The position numbers and the translations under genes are program-made. A stretch of 64,000 nucleotides of DNA, taken from NCBI GenBank assembly GCA_015056625.1, contig SVFY01000004.1, positions 148,693 through 212,692 on the forward strand. Direction: 5' to 3'. The notes beneath the pieces are model-generated. The model was not told where the DNA came from. It saw nothing but the letters and a program-made list of their open reading frames with translations, and ran no database searches. Below, piece after piece: positions 42,261 to 50,715 of this stretch; positions within the stretch are counted from its first letter, which is position 1; each line of letters starts with the position of its first letter. Origin of the DNA: Butyrivibrio sp. (GTDB lineage: Bacteria; Bacillota; Clostridia; Lachnospirales; Lachnospiraceae).

Positions 42261-42653
42261 CAAACCACCAAATATACAGGGAAGAAAGACGCCTGGCAGC
42301 AGCAAGGGCGGTGCAGAATGCGCCAGAAAGGCGCAGAGTATTGCAAGAAAATGCAGAAAGCACAGAATGCCCTCCAAAAAACCGCAAGGCAAAGAACGCG
42401 CAGAAAAGCGCAATCCCAAAAAGAGACAATCCCTGTATATTTAGTGTTTGAAAGATTTCGCTATAGCGAGCGACGCGGTGTAGACAAGAATGGCATCCAG
42501 AACAAGAAAAACTTGTCTGCGCTGTTATTCCAACACGCTGTTGTGTTGTTATCTGCATTCCGCTCTGCCAAATTAGACATGGCAGGTGCTGTAGCGATTG
42601 CTCCGAAAGGAGCAGAAGTTATAGTGTTTGTACTATTTCGTTTCCCAACGAAA
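42261..42653 (+). ncRNA. Candidate structured RNA (multi-hairpin, no coding potential)
   Basis: The gene-free region holds at least eight perfect local helices. An outer pair 42261-42282 with 42430-42450 (core AAATATACAGGGA, 13 bp perfect) encloses a T-poor segment with hairpin TGCGCC-AGAAA-GGCGCA (42319-42335). Then follow 42482-42488 with 42512-42518 (AGACAAG), 42531-42536 with 42543-42548, 42565-42570 with 42580-42585, TGCTCC-GAAA-GGAGCA (42599-42614, a GNRA tetraloop), 42621-42625 with 42632-42636, and 42636-42642 with 42647-42653. Open frames across it look unlike proteins. The strand is taken as + because of the GAAA loop. No clear promoter or terminator is seen. It could also be a decayed mobile element. 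Confidence 0.5.
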
Positions 42654-42748
42654 ACGAGGTTATCATATAAATAAAGGCATGTAAATAGGGTCCGTGCAAT
42701 CTTAAGAATTTCTGCCGCAAATCTTAAGAAAGTCATAAGAATTTGACT

Positions 42749-42871
42749 CAAAAGCGCCAACACCCTTACGGTTTATCAAAAGAAGCCCGCCCAATCTCAC
42801 GCTTTATCAAAAGGAGCTCGTCCAATCTTACGCTTCATCAAAAGGAGCTCGTCCAATCTTACGCTTCATCA
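42749..42871. repeat. 31-bp tandem repeats
   Basis: The unit AAAAGGAGCTCGTCCAATCT plus ACGCTTCATC-type end is present as two identical copies, one diverged copy before them (AAAAGAAGCCCGCCCAATCT...) and a shorter, more diverged one first. Period 31 bp. They end at the terminator of the zinc-ribbon gene. Confidence 0.85.
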
Positions 42872-42899
42872 AAAAAACGCCCGGCCTTACGGTCGGGCG
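42871..42899 (-). terminator. Terminator of the zinc-ribbon membrane protein gene
   Basis: CGCCCGGCC-TTAC-GGTCGGGCG, 9-bp stem with one G-T pair, followed on the minus strand by seven T. Confidence 0.92.
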
Positions 42900-42910
42900 C
42901 CACTCTTCAA

Positions 42911-43516
42911 TTATTTCAAAAATCCAATAGAACTGATAATAGGAAGTTCCTTGGCCTTGCCCTGGAATGCCCAGACAAGAGCGATGATATCGATAACAGC
43001 AAGAACAATAATGCCTATGATTGCAACAATCCATCCGATGAATGGAATGATGCAGACAAGCAGAAGAAGAAATGCTGTAATATCAATCCTGATAGAATTC
43101 TTGATGTGGAACTTTACAAACTCAGAATCCTTGACGTAGATGCCTACAATGATTCCTGCTATGCAAGAGAATAAATAAGGAAGGATTGCAAAAAGCTTGT
43201 TGTCAGCAATGTCCTTGGGATCAAATTCACTTGTGTGATCCTTGGGATCAAAAGCAACATATGGCTGCTGGTACTGGGGCTGCTGATAAGGAGCCTGGCC
43301 ATAAGGCTGCTGCTGGAATCCTGGCTGTGGTGCAGGAGCTGGTGTTGGAACAGGTGCAGGAGCTGGCTGAGCAGAAGCAGCATTGGCATCAGCACTTGGT
43401 GTAGCTGGTGCGCTGGCATTCTCAGAAGCAGGTGTCTCTGTCATGGCACTTCCGCAGTTATTGCAAAAAGCAGCATCGTCTGGAACTGAAGTTCCGCAAT
43501 TAGCGCAAATTTTCAT
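42911..43516 (-). CDS. Zinc-ribbon, Pro/Gln-linker membrane protein (DUF4870-like)
   Basis: A 201-residue protein: N-terminal zinc ribbon (CANCGTSVPDDAAFCNNCG, four Cys), a low-complexity linker of about 80 residues rich in Ala, Pro, Gln and Tyr, then three membrane helices (about 105-180; IADNKLFAILPYLFSCIAGIIVG and following) like DUF4870/Tic20-related small membrane proteins. Function unknown; a membrane sensor or scaffold is possible. The ATG at 43516 is chosen because GGAGG lies 8 nt upstream; the earlier ATG would hold that site inside the gene. Confidence 0.82.
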   Translation of the reverse strand: MKICANCGTSVPDDAAFCNNCGSAMTETPASENASAPATPSADANAASAQPAPAPVPTPAPAPQPGFQQQPYGQAPYQQPQYQQPYVAFDPKDHTSEFDPKDIADNKLFAILPYLFSCIAGIIVGIYVKDSEFVKFHIKNSIRIDITAFLLLLVCIIPFIGWIVAIIGIIVLAVIDIIALVWAFQGKAKELPIISSIGFLK

Positions 43517-43597
43517 ATCCTTTTCCTCCATAAAATACATTTTTTCAATACATCTTTACTATTTTACAATTATTGAAAACCATTTTCAAGAAATACA

Positions 43598-43627
43598 GGG
43601 ATATGCTCTGCAATGCCCGCATATCCC
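43598..43627 (-). terminator. Hairpin after uxuB
   Basis: GGGATATGC pairs with GCATATCCC (43598-43606 with 43619-43627), 12-nt loop, 35 bp after the uxuB stop. The T-run is weak. Confidence 0.5.
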
Positions 43628-43661
43628 CTTAGTTTTCTGACAATGTCAATATGATCAGTCG

Positions 43662-45278
43662 TCAGCAGTATTTCTGAAGTGTCTTTCTTATTGCGCCCTC
43701 ACCTGCAATAAGCTCCATAAAGTAGTCCACTACAAGTTCAGACATTCCCACTGCCTCAAGGTCTACACCAAAGATCGACGCGTCGCGAAGAAGTGGAAGA
43801 ACCTGGGATTTAACCTTAGCTTTGTCTGTCTCACCAAGTTTGATGCCAGCTACAAAGCTCTGGGCCTTCTCAAGGAGTGGATCAGGGCTTGGCTCAAAGC
43901 TTACGCCCTTGTCATCTATGCCCATCAGATAGCGAAGCCATCCAGCATGTACAAGTGGAACAAATTTGAGGTTTTTAACATCCAGGGAGGAAGCGGCCTC
44001 ATATGCTTTGATGGTTTCGCCGAATCTGATAGCAAGCTTCTGTGAAGTGTCAGTTGCAATACGCTGTGGTGTATCTGGCATGAACACGTTAGGAATACGA
44101 ACGTTTACAACTGTATCGATAAACTCCTGGGGCTTTATTACGCCAGGATCTGTAACTACCTTAAGTCCTTCGTCGTAACCGATCTTCTTAACAAGATTTA
44201 CAAGATTTTCATCCTTCATCTCATCTGAGATCTTGGTGTAGCCCAAAATGCAGCCATATACTGCAAGAGCTGTGTGAAGAGGATTGAGGCATGTGCAAAC
44301 CTTCATGCGCTCAACTTTATCTACGGTCTCTTTATCAGTAAAGATAACACCAACCTTCTCAAGTGCTGGTCTTCCGTTAGGGAATTTGTCCTCGATAACG
44401 AGATACTCGCTCTCTTCTGCGTTTACAAAAGGAGCAACCCATGTCTTCATGGAAGTAACAACAGGCTCAAGCTCTTCAACTCCGTCCTTTTTAAGGATCT
44501 CGTTAACTGAATCGTCTGGTCTTGGAGTGATCTTGTCGATCATTGACCATGGGAAGCTGACCTTGTTCTCATCCTCAACATATGTCAGGAACCCGGACTC
44601 TACCTTGCCATCAACTGTCCATTCCTTGGCAAAAGAGTGAACGGCAGCAAACAGCTTGTCTCCGTTGTGGGAGCAGTTGTCTGTGCTGACCATGGCGATC
44701 TTCTTTTCACCTGCTTTATATCTTGCGTACAAAAGAGCTGCAACCTTGCCGATATAGCTCTTGGGAGCCTCAGGTCCATTCTCAAAATCTTCCTTGACAG
44801 CAGGAAGGATATCTCCAGCTGCATTTACAAGGCTGTAACCCTTCTCTGTGATAGTGAAGGTTGCAAGCTTAAGAGAATCTGCTGAAAAGATCTCTTTTAA
44901 CCTGTTAAACTCTGCTTCATTGCCTGAATCAAGGATGCAGGACTCGGCGATACTTGAAATAACTGACTTCTCAACACTGCCATCAGCCTTTAAGGTCACA
45001 AGGATTGAGAGGTTGTCGTGGGGGCGATACATCTTTTCGATGATCTCGTAGTCAAAGCCTTCAACAACGGTAAGACCCTTTGTGTCAAAGCCCTGCTCGA
45101 TCATCTTCTGGGACAGGTTTGCCTGAAAAGCCCTGAAGATGTTACCTGCGCCGAAGTGAACCCACTCTGGGGCTGCTACAGTTTCTTTTATCATCTTATC
45201 TCTGTCAAAAGAAGGTATATAAAAGCCTTTCTCCTTCCAGGTATTGTCTTTTTTAATACTCTCATCACATAACTTCAT
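43662..45278 (-). CDS. uxuB: Fructuronate reductase (mannitol dehydrogenase family)
   Basis: Reduces D-fructuronate to D-mannonate with NADH in glucuronate breakdown. The 538-residue protein has the long-chain mannitol dehydrogenase fold: VHFGAGNIFRAF (NAD-binding Rossmann start), STDNCSHNGDKL, CTCLNPLHTALAVYG and FVPLVHAGWLRYLMG with the catalytic Lys/Asn/His region. The ATG at 45278 is preferred because AAAGGAG lies 8 nt upstream; the open frame continues 43 codons further without a site. It lies 28 bp after uxuA. It could act on tagaturonate instead, but the uxuA partner favours fructuronate. Confidence 0.92.
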   Translation of the reverse strand: MKLCDESIKKDNTWKEKGFYIPSFDRDKMIKETVAAPEWVHFGAGNIFRAFQANLSQKMIEQGFDTKGLTVVEGFDYEIIEKMYRPHDNLSILVTLKADGSVEKSVISSIAESCILDSGNEAEFNRLKEIFSADSLKLATFTITEKGYSLVNAAGDILPAVKEDFENGPEAPKSYIGKVAALLYARYKAGEKKIAMVSTDNCSHNGDKLFAAVHSFAKEWTVDGKVESGFLTYVEDENKVSFPWSMIDKITPRPDDSVNEILKKDGVEELEPVVTSMKTWVAPFVNAEESEYLVIEDKFPNGRPALEKVGVIFTDKETVDKVERMKVCTCLNPLHTALAVYGCILGYTKISDEMKDENLVNLVKKIGYDEGLKVVTDPGVIKPQEFIDTVVNVRIPNVFMPDTPQRIATDTSQKLAIRFGETIKAYEAASSLDVKNLKFVPLVHAGWLRYLMGIDDKGVSFEPSPDPLLEKAQSFVAGIKLGETDKAKVKSQVLPLLRDASIFGVDLEAVGMSELVVDYFMELIAGEGAIRKTLQKYC

Positions 45279-45306
45279 AATTGTTTCTCCTTTTTTAAGC
45301 GGAAGT

Positions 45307-46383
45307 TCAAACGCCTCTCTGATGTGATTTTTCAATTGCTTCCCAAAGTCCGTTGATGTATGTTGCGCCAAGGGCTCTGTCGTAGAGGCCGTAGCCTGGC
45401 ATTGCAACTTCGCCCCAGATCATACGTCCGTGGTCTGGGCGAATAGGTCCTTCAAAGCCTGTCTCATAGAGAGCCTTCACGATCTCGTACATATCAAAGG
45501 TTCCGTCAGATGAAAGATGTGCTGCCTCCTCGAAGTTTGTAGGTGAAATGAACTTGAGGTTTCTTACATGTGCGAAGTGGATCCTGCCCTCAAGTGCTCT
45601 GATCATGTGAGGAAGGTCATTTTCAAGACTTGTTCCGTAAGAGCCTGAGCAGAAGGTCACGCCGTTGTGCACGTCGTCCACAGCCTTCATGAGCTTTAGG
45701 ATATTTTTTTCGTTGTTGATGATCCTTGGAAGTCCAAATACTGACCATGCAGGATCGTCTGGATGGATGGCCATCTTGATATCGTACTTGTTGCAAACTG
45801 GCATGATCGCCTTAAGGAAATATACGATGTTCTCAAAGAGCTTGTCTTCGTCAACGTCCTTATAGATCTGGAAGAGTTCTTTTACCTTGGCCATTCTCTC
45901 TGGCTCCCAGCCTGGCATTACAGTGCCGTTCATCTCTCCGGAGATTGACTCGAACATCTTCTCAGGGTCGATGGCGTCTATAGCTTCCTGGGTGTATGCA
46001 AGAACTGTTGAGCCGTCTTCTCTTTTCCTTGCAAGCTCTGATCTGGTCCAGTCAAAAACTGGCATAAAGTTATAGCAGACCATGTGGATGTCTTCCTTAC
46101 CAAGATTCTCCAGAGTCTTGATGTAATTGTCGATGTGAAGGTCTCTGTCAGCGGTTGCTGCCTTGATGGCGTCAGATACGTTAACTGACTCGATACCTGC
46201 TATATGCATATTTTCTGCTGCAACATCAGCCTTGAGAGCCTTGATCTCATCCTGTGTCCAGAGCTCTCCGGCCTGCTTATTGTAGAGAGTTGTAATAACT
46301 CCTGTAACGCCTGGGATCTGCTTGATCTGCCAAAGCTTAACAGTATCAAACTCTTTTCCGTACCAGCGAAGTGTCATCTCCAT
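45307..46383 (-). CDS. uxuA: Mannonate dehydratase
   Basis: Dehydrates D-mannonate to 2-keto-3-deoxygluconate. The 358-residue TIM-barrel protein starts MEMTLRWYGKEFDTVKLWQIKQIPGVTG and contains VCYNFMPVFDWTR, KMAIHPDDPAW, FCSGSYGTS, HFAHVRNLK and PIRPDHGRMIWGE, with the metal-binding His, Cys and Asp of the UxuA family. GGAGGT precedes the ATG. It begins the uxuA-uxuB operon and is divergent from the AraC gene at 46506, its probable regulator. kdgK and kdgA are not in the window. Confidence 0.97.
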   Translation of the reverse strand: MEMTLRWYGKEFDTVKLWQIKQIPGVTGVITTLYNKQAGELWTQDEIKALKADVAAENMHIAGIESVNVSDAIKAATADRDLHIDNYIKTLENLGKEDIHMVCYNFMPVFDWTRSELARKREDGSTVLAYTQEAIDAIDPEKMFESISGEMNGTVMPGWEPERMAKVKELFQIYKDVDEDKLFENIVYFLKAIMPVCNKYDIKMAIHPDDPAWSVFGLPRIINNEKNILKLMKAVDDVHNGVTFCSGSYGTSLENDLPHMIRALEGRIHFAHVRNLKFISPTNFEEAAHLSSDGTFDMYEIVKALYETGFEGPIRPDHGRMIWGEVAMPGYGLYDRALGATYINGLWEAIEKSHQRGV

Positions 46384-46468
46384 AAATAAATACCTCCGTA
46401 ATGGGTGCTGTTGTTTTCGTTATATACACTTTACGTTTTGGGAAAAGAGATTTGAATAGAATTAATTG

Positions 46469-46498
46469 TTGCAGACATTGCAAAAATTGTTGTAGAAT
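46469..46498 (+). promoter_or_regulatory. Near-leaderless promoter of the AraC regulator
   Basis: TTGCAG (46469-46474), 18-bp spacer, TAGAAT (46493-46498); the ATG is at 46506, 7 nt after the -10, and no ribosome site lies between. Confidence 0.55.
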
Positions 46499-46505
46499 TT
46501 ATTCC

Positions 46506-47396
46506 ATGAAAAACAAGCTAAGATCATCCTTTAATTCAAGACAATATATGGTCTCCTCAGACTTTGAGGTGTTCTACTACTCAGACAAGAACTTCAGGAC
46601 CTTAAGCCCCCACGCCCATGATTACTATGAATGTTACCTGTTTATCGAGGGCGACATCACCATGGAAATATTTGCTGGAGGAACTGTCCAGAAGCAGAAG
46701 ATGTCTCCCGGAGACCTGATGCTGGTGCCTCCGGGGATCATGCATCACGCAGTAATGGACGATCCCAGCAGGAACTACAGAAGGTTCGTGTTCTGGATCA
46801 GCAAGGACTGCTGCGAGAGCCTGACACAGGAATCCATTGATTACATGTACCTTATCCAGAAGGCCGAGGCTTTCCACAAGTACATCTATCACCTGCCTCC
46901 GGCCCAGTTTCATCAGGTGGAATCAAGGTTTTTGCGACTCCTTGAGGAAATATCTTCAGAGCGGTACGGGTCAGGAGCTGCAAGGCATCTGTGTCTTTGC
47001 GACCTTATCCTTACCATCAACCGTGTCATCTACGATGAGGAGCACAAGGAAAGTGGACCTGATGAGCTGTCTCTTTTCCAGAACATCCTCTCCTACGTTG
47101 AGAGCAATCTTGAGGACGTTCTGTCCCTTGAAGATATAGCGGGGAAGTTTTATGTCAGCAAGTACTATGTGGCCCACCTTTTCAAGGACACTTTAGGGAT
47201 TTCCCTTCACCAGTACATAATAAAAAAGCGCCTCGACGAGTGTCGAAACGCCATAATCAACGGTGAATCCATAACCTCCTCCTACGAGAGATTCGGGTTT
47301 AGGGATTACTCCAGTTTTTTCAAAGCCTTCAGGAAGGAATATGGTATGTCCCCAAAGGAATACCAGAATCTGTACGGCCACGGCCCTGTGCAATGA
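46506..47396 (+). CDS. AraC family regulator, likely of uxuAB
   Basis: A 296-residue protein: N-terminal cupin sensor (about 20-115; SPHAHDYYECYLFIEGDITM, SPGDLMLVPPGIMHHAV) and a C-terminal double HTH (about 195-290; LSLEDIAGKFYVSKYYVAHLFKDTLG and FGFRDYSSFFKAFRKEYGMSPKEYQN). It likely binds a uronate-related sugar. It faces the uxuAB operon across about 120 bp. The ATG at 46506 fits the family start and has no ribosome site. Its 3' end overlaps the convergent MATE gene by 68 bp. Confidence 0.92.
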   Translation: MKNKLRSSFNSRQYMVSSDFEVFYYSDKNFRTLSPHAHDYYECYLFIEGDITMEIFAGGTVQKQKMSPGDLMLVPPGIMHHAVMDDPSRNYRRFVFWISKDCCESLTQESIDYMYLIQKAEAFHKYIYHLPPAQFHQVESRFLRLLEEISSERYGSGAARHLCLCDLILTINRVIYDEEHKESGPDELSLFQNILSYVESNLEDVLSLEDIAGKFYVSKYYVAHLFKDTLGISLHQYIIKKRLDECRNAIINGESITSSYERFGFRDYSSFFKAFRKEYGMSPKEYQNLYGHGPVQ

Positions 47397-48741
47397 TCCT
47401 CTTCCAAGCCGGGGAAAAGATATAATACCCAATCATGCATATCATTCCAAAGAGGAAGGAAACCGGGAAGCAGAACATTATGTAGGTTCCGTCAAAGAAC
47501 CTGTCGATCAGGTATGCGGTTGGGATCCTGACTGCCCACAGCATCATCAGGTTGATGACTGTTGTGTATCTTACCATTCCAACGCCGTTTATCACGTTGG
47601 AAATGCTGTTAAACACTGCGTAGCACCACTGAGATATCAGCACTGCCACCACATATCTGCTAGCGTACAGAAGCACTTTTTCATCATGGGAAAAGAACCT
47701 TAGGATGGGCATTCTGAAACTGATGAACATCATGCCAAGAGCCAGTGTTGCAATTCCGTTGATGGCCGGGATAAGGATGTATCCCCTGCGAAGACGGTCG
47801 AAATTACGAGCACCATAGTTCTGCCCGGAGAAGGTTGAAGCGGCAGCAGAAACAGCTGTTATCGCAACATTTGTTATTCCTGTGATCCTGCCTGCTACTG
47901 AAGCTCCAGCCATGAACTGATAACCCTGGGCGTTGACAAGAGTCTGCATTGCCATGTGGCCAAAGGAAAACAGTGAGTTGTTAAGTCCTATGGGAAGTCC
48001 CAGCGCCAGAATGCTCTTCATGTCATCCATATCAAGCGTTTTGGGTAATATCGTAAAGTTAAGCTCTGGAAATTTCTTTTTGATGTAAAAGATACTGACG
48101 ATCCAGGACAGGAACATGGATGAGCTGGTAGCAATCGCTGCCCCTGCCACATCCATGCGAAGTCCCGCAACAAACAAAAGGTCCAGAATGATATTGGTGG
48201 CGCAAGAGACCACTAAAAACCAAAGGGAGGCAACGCTGTCGCCAAGTCCCCTCAGAATTCCGGCGTTCATATTATAGCCAATGTTTCCAAGGGCTCCTAC
48301 AAACACGAGCCTTGTATAGATAAGGGCGCTGTCCCACACATCTGCAGGAACACCCATGAATTTCAAAATATAGGGAGCAGCAAAAAAGCCAATGATGGCA
48401 ATAGGAATTCCGCTTAAGTACACAAAGCTGGTTGCAGCTGCAGATAATTCTGAAACCTTCTTCTCGTCCCCTGCTCCTATCCTCTGGGATACAAGAATTG
48501 ACACTCCTGATCCTATTCCAAGGAACACGCACAAAAGCACCTCTACAGGCTGAGCACTTGTACCAACAGCCGCCAGAGACCTGTCTCCGCAGTAATAGCT
48601 CACCACAAGAGTGTCCACTGTAGTGTACATTTGTTGAAGGATGTTTCCTATAACGATTGGTATGGCAAACAGCAGCACATTGCGTATAATGCTGCCTTTA
48701 GTCATATCAATCTTTTTATTTGCTTCTTTTGTCTGTGCCAT
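47329..48741 (-). CDS. MATE family efflux transporter
   Basis: A 470-residue protein with about 12 membrane helices in two halves (LFAIPIVIGNILQQMYTTVDTLVVSYYCG; GLPIGLNNSLFSFGHMAMQTLVN), of the NorM/DinF-like group that exports drugs or metabolites by Na+ or H+ exchange. The last ~20 residues extend beyond the usual C-terminus and are encoded over the end of the AraC gene. It is divergent from a second AraC gene at 48901, its probable regulator. Confidence 0.93.
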   Translation of the reverse strand: MAQTKEANKKIDMTKGSIIRNVLLFAIPIVIGNILQQMYTTVDTLVVSYYCGDRSLAAVGTSAQPVEVLLCVFLGIGSGVSILVSQRIGAGDEKKVSELSAAATSFVYLSGIPIAIIGFFAAPYILKFMGVPADVWDSALIYTRLVFVGALGNIGYNMNAGILRGLGDSVASLWFLVVSCATNIILDLLFVAGLRMDVAGAAIATSSSMFLSWIVSIFYIKKKFPELNFTILPKTLDMDDMKSILALGLPIGLNNSLFSFGHMAMQTLVNAQGYQFMAGASVAGRITGITNVAITAVSAAASTFSGQNYGARNFDRLRRGYILIPAINGIATLALGMMFISFRMPILRFFSHDEKVLLYASRYVVAVLISQWCYAVFNSISNVINGVGMVRYTTVINLMMLWAVRIPTAYLIDRFFDGTYIMFCFPVSFLFGMICMIGYYIFSPAWKRIIAQGRGRTDSGIPLGTYHIPS

Positions 48742-48900
48742 TTAATACTTCCTTTATACCCCAAAACTATTTTCTTACCAAATTTAATAATTATCTCATG
48801 GTATTATCGACATTTTTCCCTAAAAATTATGATATTATGTCATTGTAGCAAACAAATGGGGATTTTTTCTCAACAGATGATTTAGATGTAAGGAGATCAC

Positions 48901-49767
48901 ATGGCACTTCCACTTCCTCACGGCAAAAACTTCATGATCACCCACAGAAAGCTGTCCGGGAACTTTGAGATGCCCTCGATGGAGGTAGCTTCTGACCACT
49001 ATGCCCTTGGTTTTATCATTCACGGAGACCGCAAGGTCATTACACCAACCATGAGCTACGTTCTCCACGCAGGATACGTCAATGCCATTGCGCCATTTCT
49101 CTATCACAGGACGATCCCTGCATCCACCGACTACTACGAGAGCTATCTGATAAAGTTCTCACCTGATTTCGTGTCAGATTTTAATGCCGCTTTTGGTTCC
49201 AAGATCCTGGATGGCATCTTCAAACATCCCCCAAAGCACTTTCATTTAGAGGACGAGAAAAAGATATTCGGCCTTGCCTCCATTTTGCTGGAGATGTACG
49301 ATGCCCAGGAAGCCACCGGCCTTCCGGCAGATACTGCCACTATTTTCAAATTCAAGAACCTACTGTTTACGATCCTTAGCTTTATTGCAGACAGAGGCAC
49401 CGACGATATCGAGAAGTCCATTGTCCACACTTCCCCGCTCTCTGAGCCCATCATGGAAGCTGTCTACTACATGGAAAAGAACTACAAAAAGCCCATAAAA
49501 ATTGAAGAAGTCGCAGCAGTATCCGGCTATTCAGTATCATATTTCTCCAGGATATTTAATGTCCAACTAGGTCACCCATTTTCCGAGTACCTTTGCATCA
49601 CAAGACTTAAGCACGTTCAGAACCTGCTTCTTACCACCGACATGTCAGTCACCGACATTTCCTTAGAATGCGGCTTTTCCTACCCCGGCAACATGACCGC
49701 CTGCTTCAAAAAAGAATTTGCAATGACGCCGCTCCAGTTCAGGAAACGGCAAAGAGTGAAGAAATAA
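48901..49767 (+). CDS. AraC family regulator beside the MATE gene
   Basis: A 288-residue protein with an N-terminal cupin-like sensor (about 1-130; HYALGFIIHGDRKVITPTMSYVLHAG) and C-terminal AraC DNA-binding domain (KPIKIEEVAAVSGYSVSYFSRIFNVQLG and CGFSYPGNMTACFKKEFAMTPLQFRKR). AAGGAG lies 5 nt before the ATG. It probably controls the divergent MATE gene, with a 159-bp intergenic region between. A long palindrome follows its stop. Confidence 0.93.
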   Translation: MALPLPHGKNFMITHRKLSGNFEMPSMEVASDHYALGFIIHGDRKVITPTMSYVLHAGYVNAIAPFLYHRTIPASTDYYESYLIKFSPDFVSDFNAAFGSKILDGIFKHPPKHFHLEDEKKIFGLASILLEMYDAQEATGLPADTATIFKFKNLLFTILSFIADRGTDDIEKSIVHTSPLSEPIMEAVYYMEKNYKKPIKIEEVAAVSGYSVSYFSRIFNVQLGHPFSEYLCITRLKHVQNLLLTTDMSVTDISLECGFSYPGNMTACFKKEFAMTPLQFRKRQRVKK

Positions 49768-49771
49768 GACA

Positions 49772-49871
49772 CTGTGGGCGGTTTGCTGACACGGGGACGG
49801 TTCTACTGTCAGGTTTTATCAAAATAAAACCTGACAGTAGAACCGTCCCCGTGTCAGCAAACCGCCCACAG
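49772..49871. repeat. Long perfect palindrome, copy 2
   Basis: Arms 49772-49819 and 49824-49871 are perfect reverse complements (48 bp) around CAAA. They contain the same core as copy 1 (GACACGGGGACGGTTCT, then CTGTCAG). The stretch after it (49872-49891) carries a degenerate copy of the outer motif (CCGTGTCTTGTC). Like copy 1, it sits between convergent genes. Confidence 0.92.
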
Positions 49872-49889
49872 CCTTGTCTCCGTGTCTTG

Positions 49890-50693
49890 TCACTTAACGC
49901 ATGCTGTATAGAAAGTGTGGAGCCTGTCGACGTAGTCTGGAGCCTCGTCGTAGACTGCATGACCGTAGCCATCGTAGATGTAGACTTCACAGCCAATGCC
50001 CTTGGCAAGCTCTTCTGAAAGAGTATAGTTAAAGACCTTATCGTTTCTGGCGCCGATCACAAGGGCTGGGCATTTGATGCTTCCAAGAGCTGCAGTGTTG
50101 TCAAAGCCAAAGAGCGTTCCTGCCAGGATCCTGAACTTATCAAGCTCCTCCTCGGAAACGAGACCTGCCATGGTGATAAAGGCGTCCCTGTACTTGTCTA
50201 CGAACTCTTCAGTATATACTTTTTCTGCGAAGGCCAGCATAAGGTCTTTGCAGGTATCCATTGTTGCCAGATCTATCCAGTTTTGAACAACTGCCTCGGA
50301 CTCTTTCGTTGCCCTCGGAGCAGTGGATCCAAGAACGATGCTGTTTACTATCTCAGGATGCCTTATGACGATGAGCTGCACCATGATCGCGCCCTGCGAA
50401 GCGCCATAGAAATTAACTTTGCTAAGGCCCAGAGCCTTTACTGCCTTTGCAGTATCATCTGCCATCTCTTCAAGGCTGTAGGTATCTGGTACGACTTTTC
50501 TCCTGTCAAAAACGTAAATATCAAATTCATCAGAAAATGGCTTGTACAGCGCTGCTACAGCAGATGCTGACTCCATCACACTCTTGATAGAAAGGCCCGG
50601 GATGATGGCAAGAGGATAACCTCCCTCTTTTCCGCATCTGAAGTAGTCCATCTCAAAGCCGTCTGTCTTAACTGTTTTAATCTCGATACTCAT
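49890..50693 (-). CDS. Alpha/beta hydrolase
   Basis: A 267-residue cytosolic hydrolase: LAIIPGLSIKS (oxyanion region), the nucleophile elbow FYGASQGAIM (Ser about residue 103), an Asp in VIGARNDKVFN and His in YDGYGHAVYDEAPDY. Substrate unknown; esterase, lipase or haloperoxidase-like. The ATG at 50693 is chosen because GGAGG lies 10 nt upstream; the frame is open 55 codons further but overlaps the next gene. The DUF1622 gene lies 22 bp upstream. Confidence 0.92.
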   Translation of the reverse strand: MSIEIKTVKTDGFEMDYFRCGKEGGYPLAIIPGLSIKSVMESASAVAALYKPFSDEFDIYVFDRRKVVPDTYSLEEMADDTAKAVKALGLSKVNFYGASQGAIMVQLIVIRHPEIVNSIVLGSTAPRATKESEAVVQNWIDLATMDTCKDLMLAFAEKVYTEEFVDKYRDAFITMAGLVSEEELDKFRILAGTLFGFDNTAALGSIKCPALVIGARNDKVFNYTLSEELAKGIGCEVYIYDGYGHAVYDEAPDYVDRLHTFYTACVK

Positions 50694-50715
50694 AGTAGGA
50701 AATCCTCCCTGCTCC

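Noticed and set aside
42131..42674. Overlapping open frames of 106 and 170 codons in the hairpin-rich region
   Set aside because: They have strongly biased, charged or cysteine-scattered composition, no ribosome site, and overlap each other in different frames across inverted repeats. They look like by-products of a T-poor sequence.
42749..42871. CRISPR array
   Set aside because: The repeats are directly tandem with no unique spacers, and there are no cas genes.
45279..45407. N-terminal extension of uxuB by 43 codons
   Set aside because: It overlaps the end of uxuA and its first residues do not fit the family; the ATG at 45278 has a strong ribosome site.
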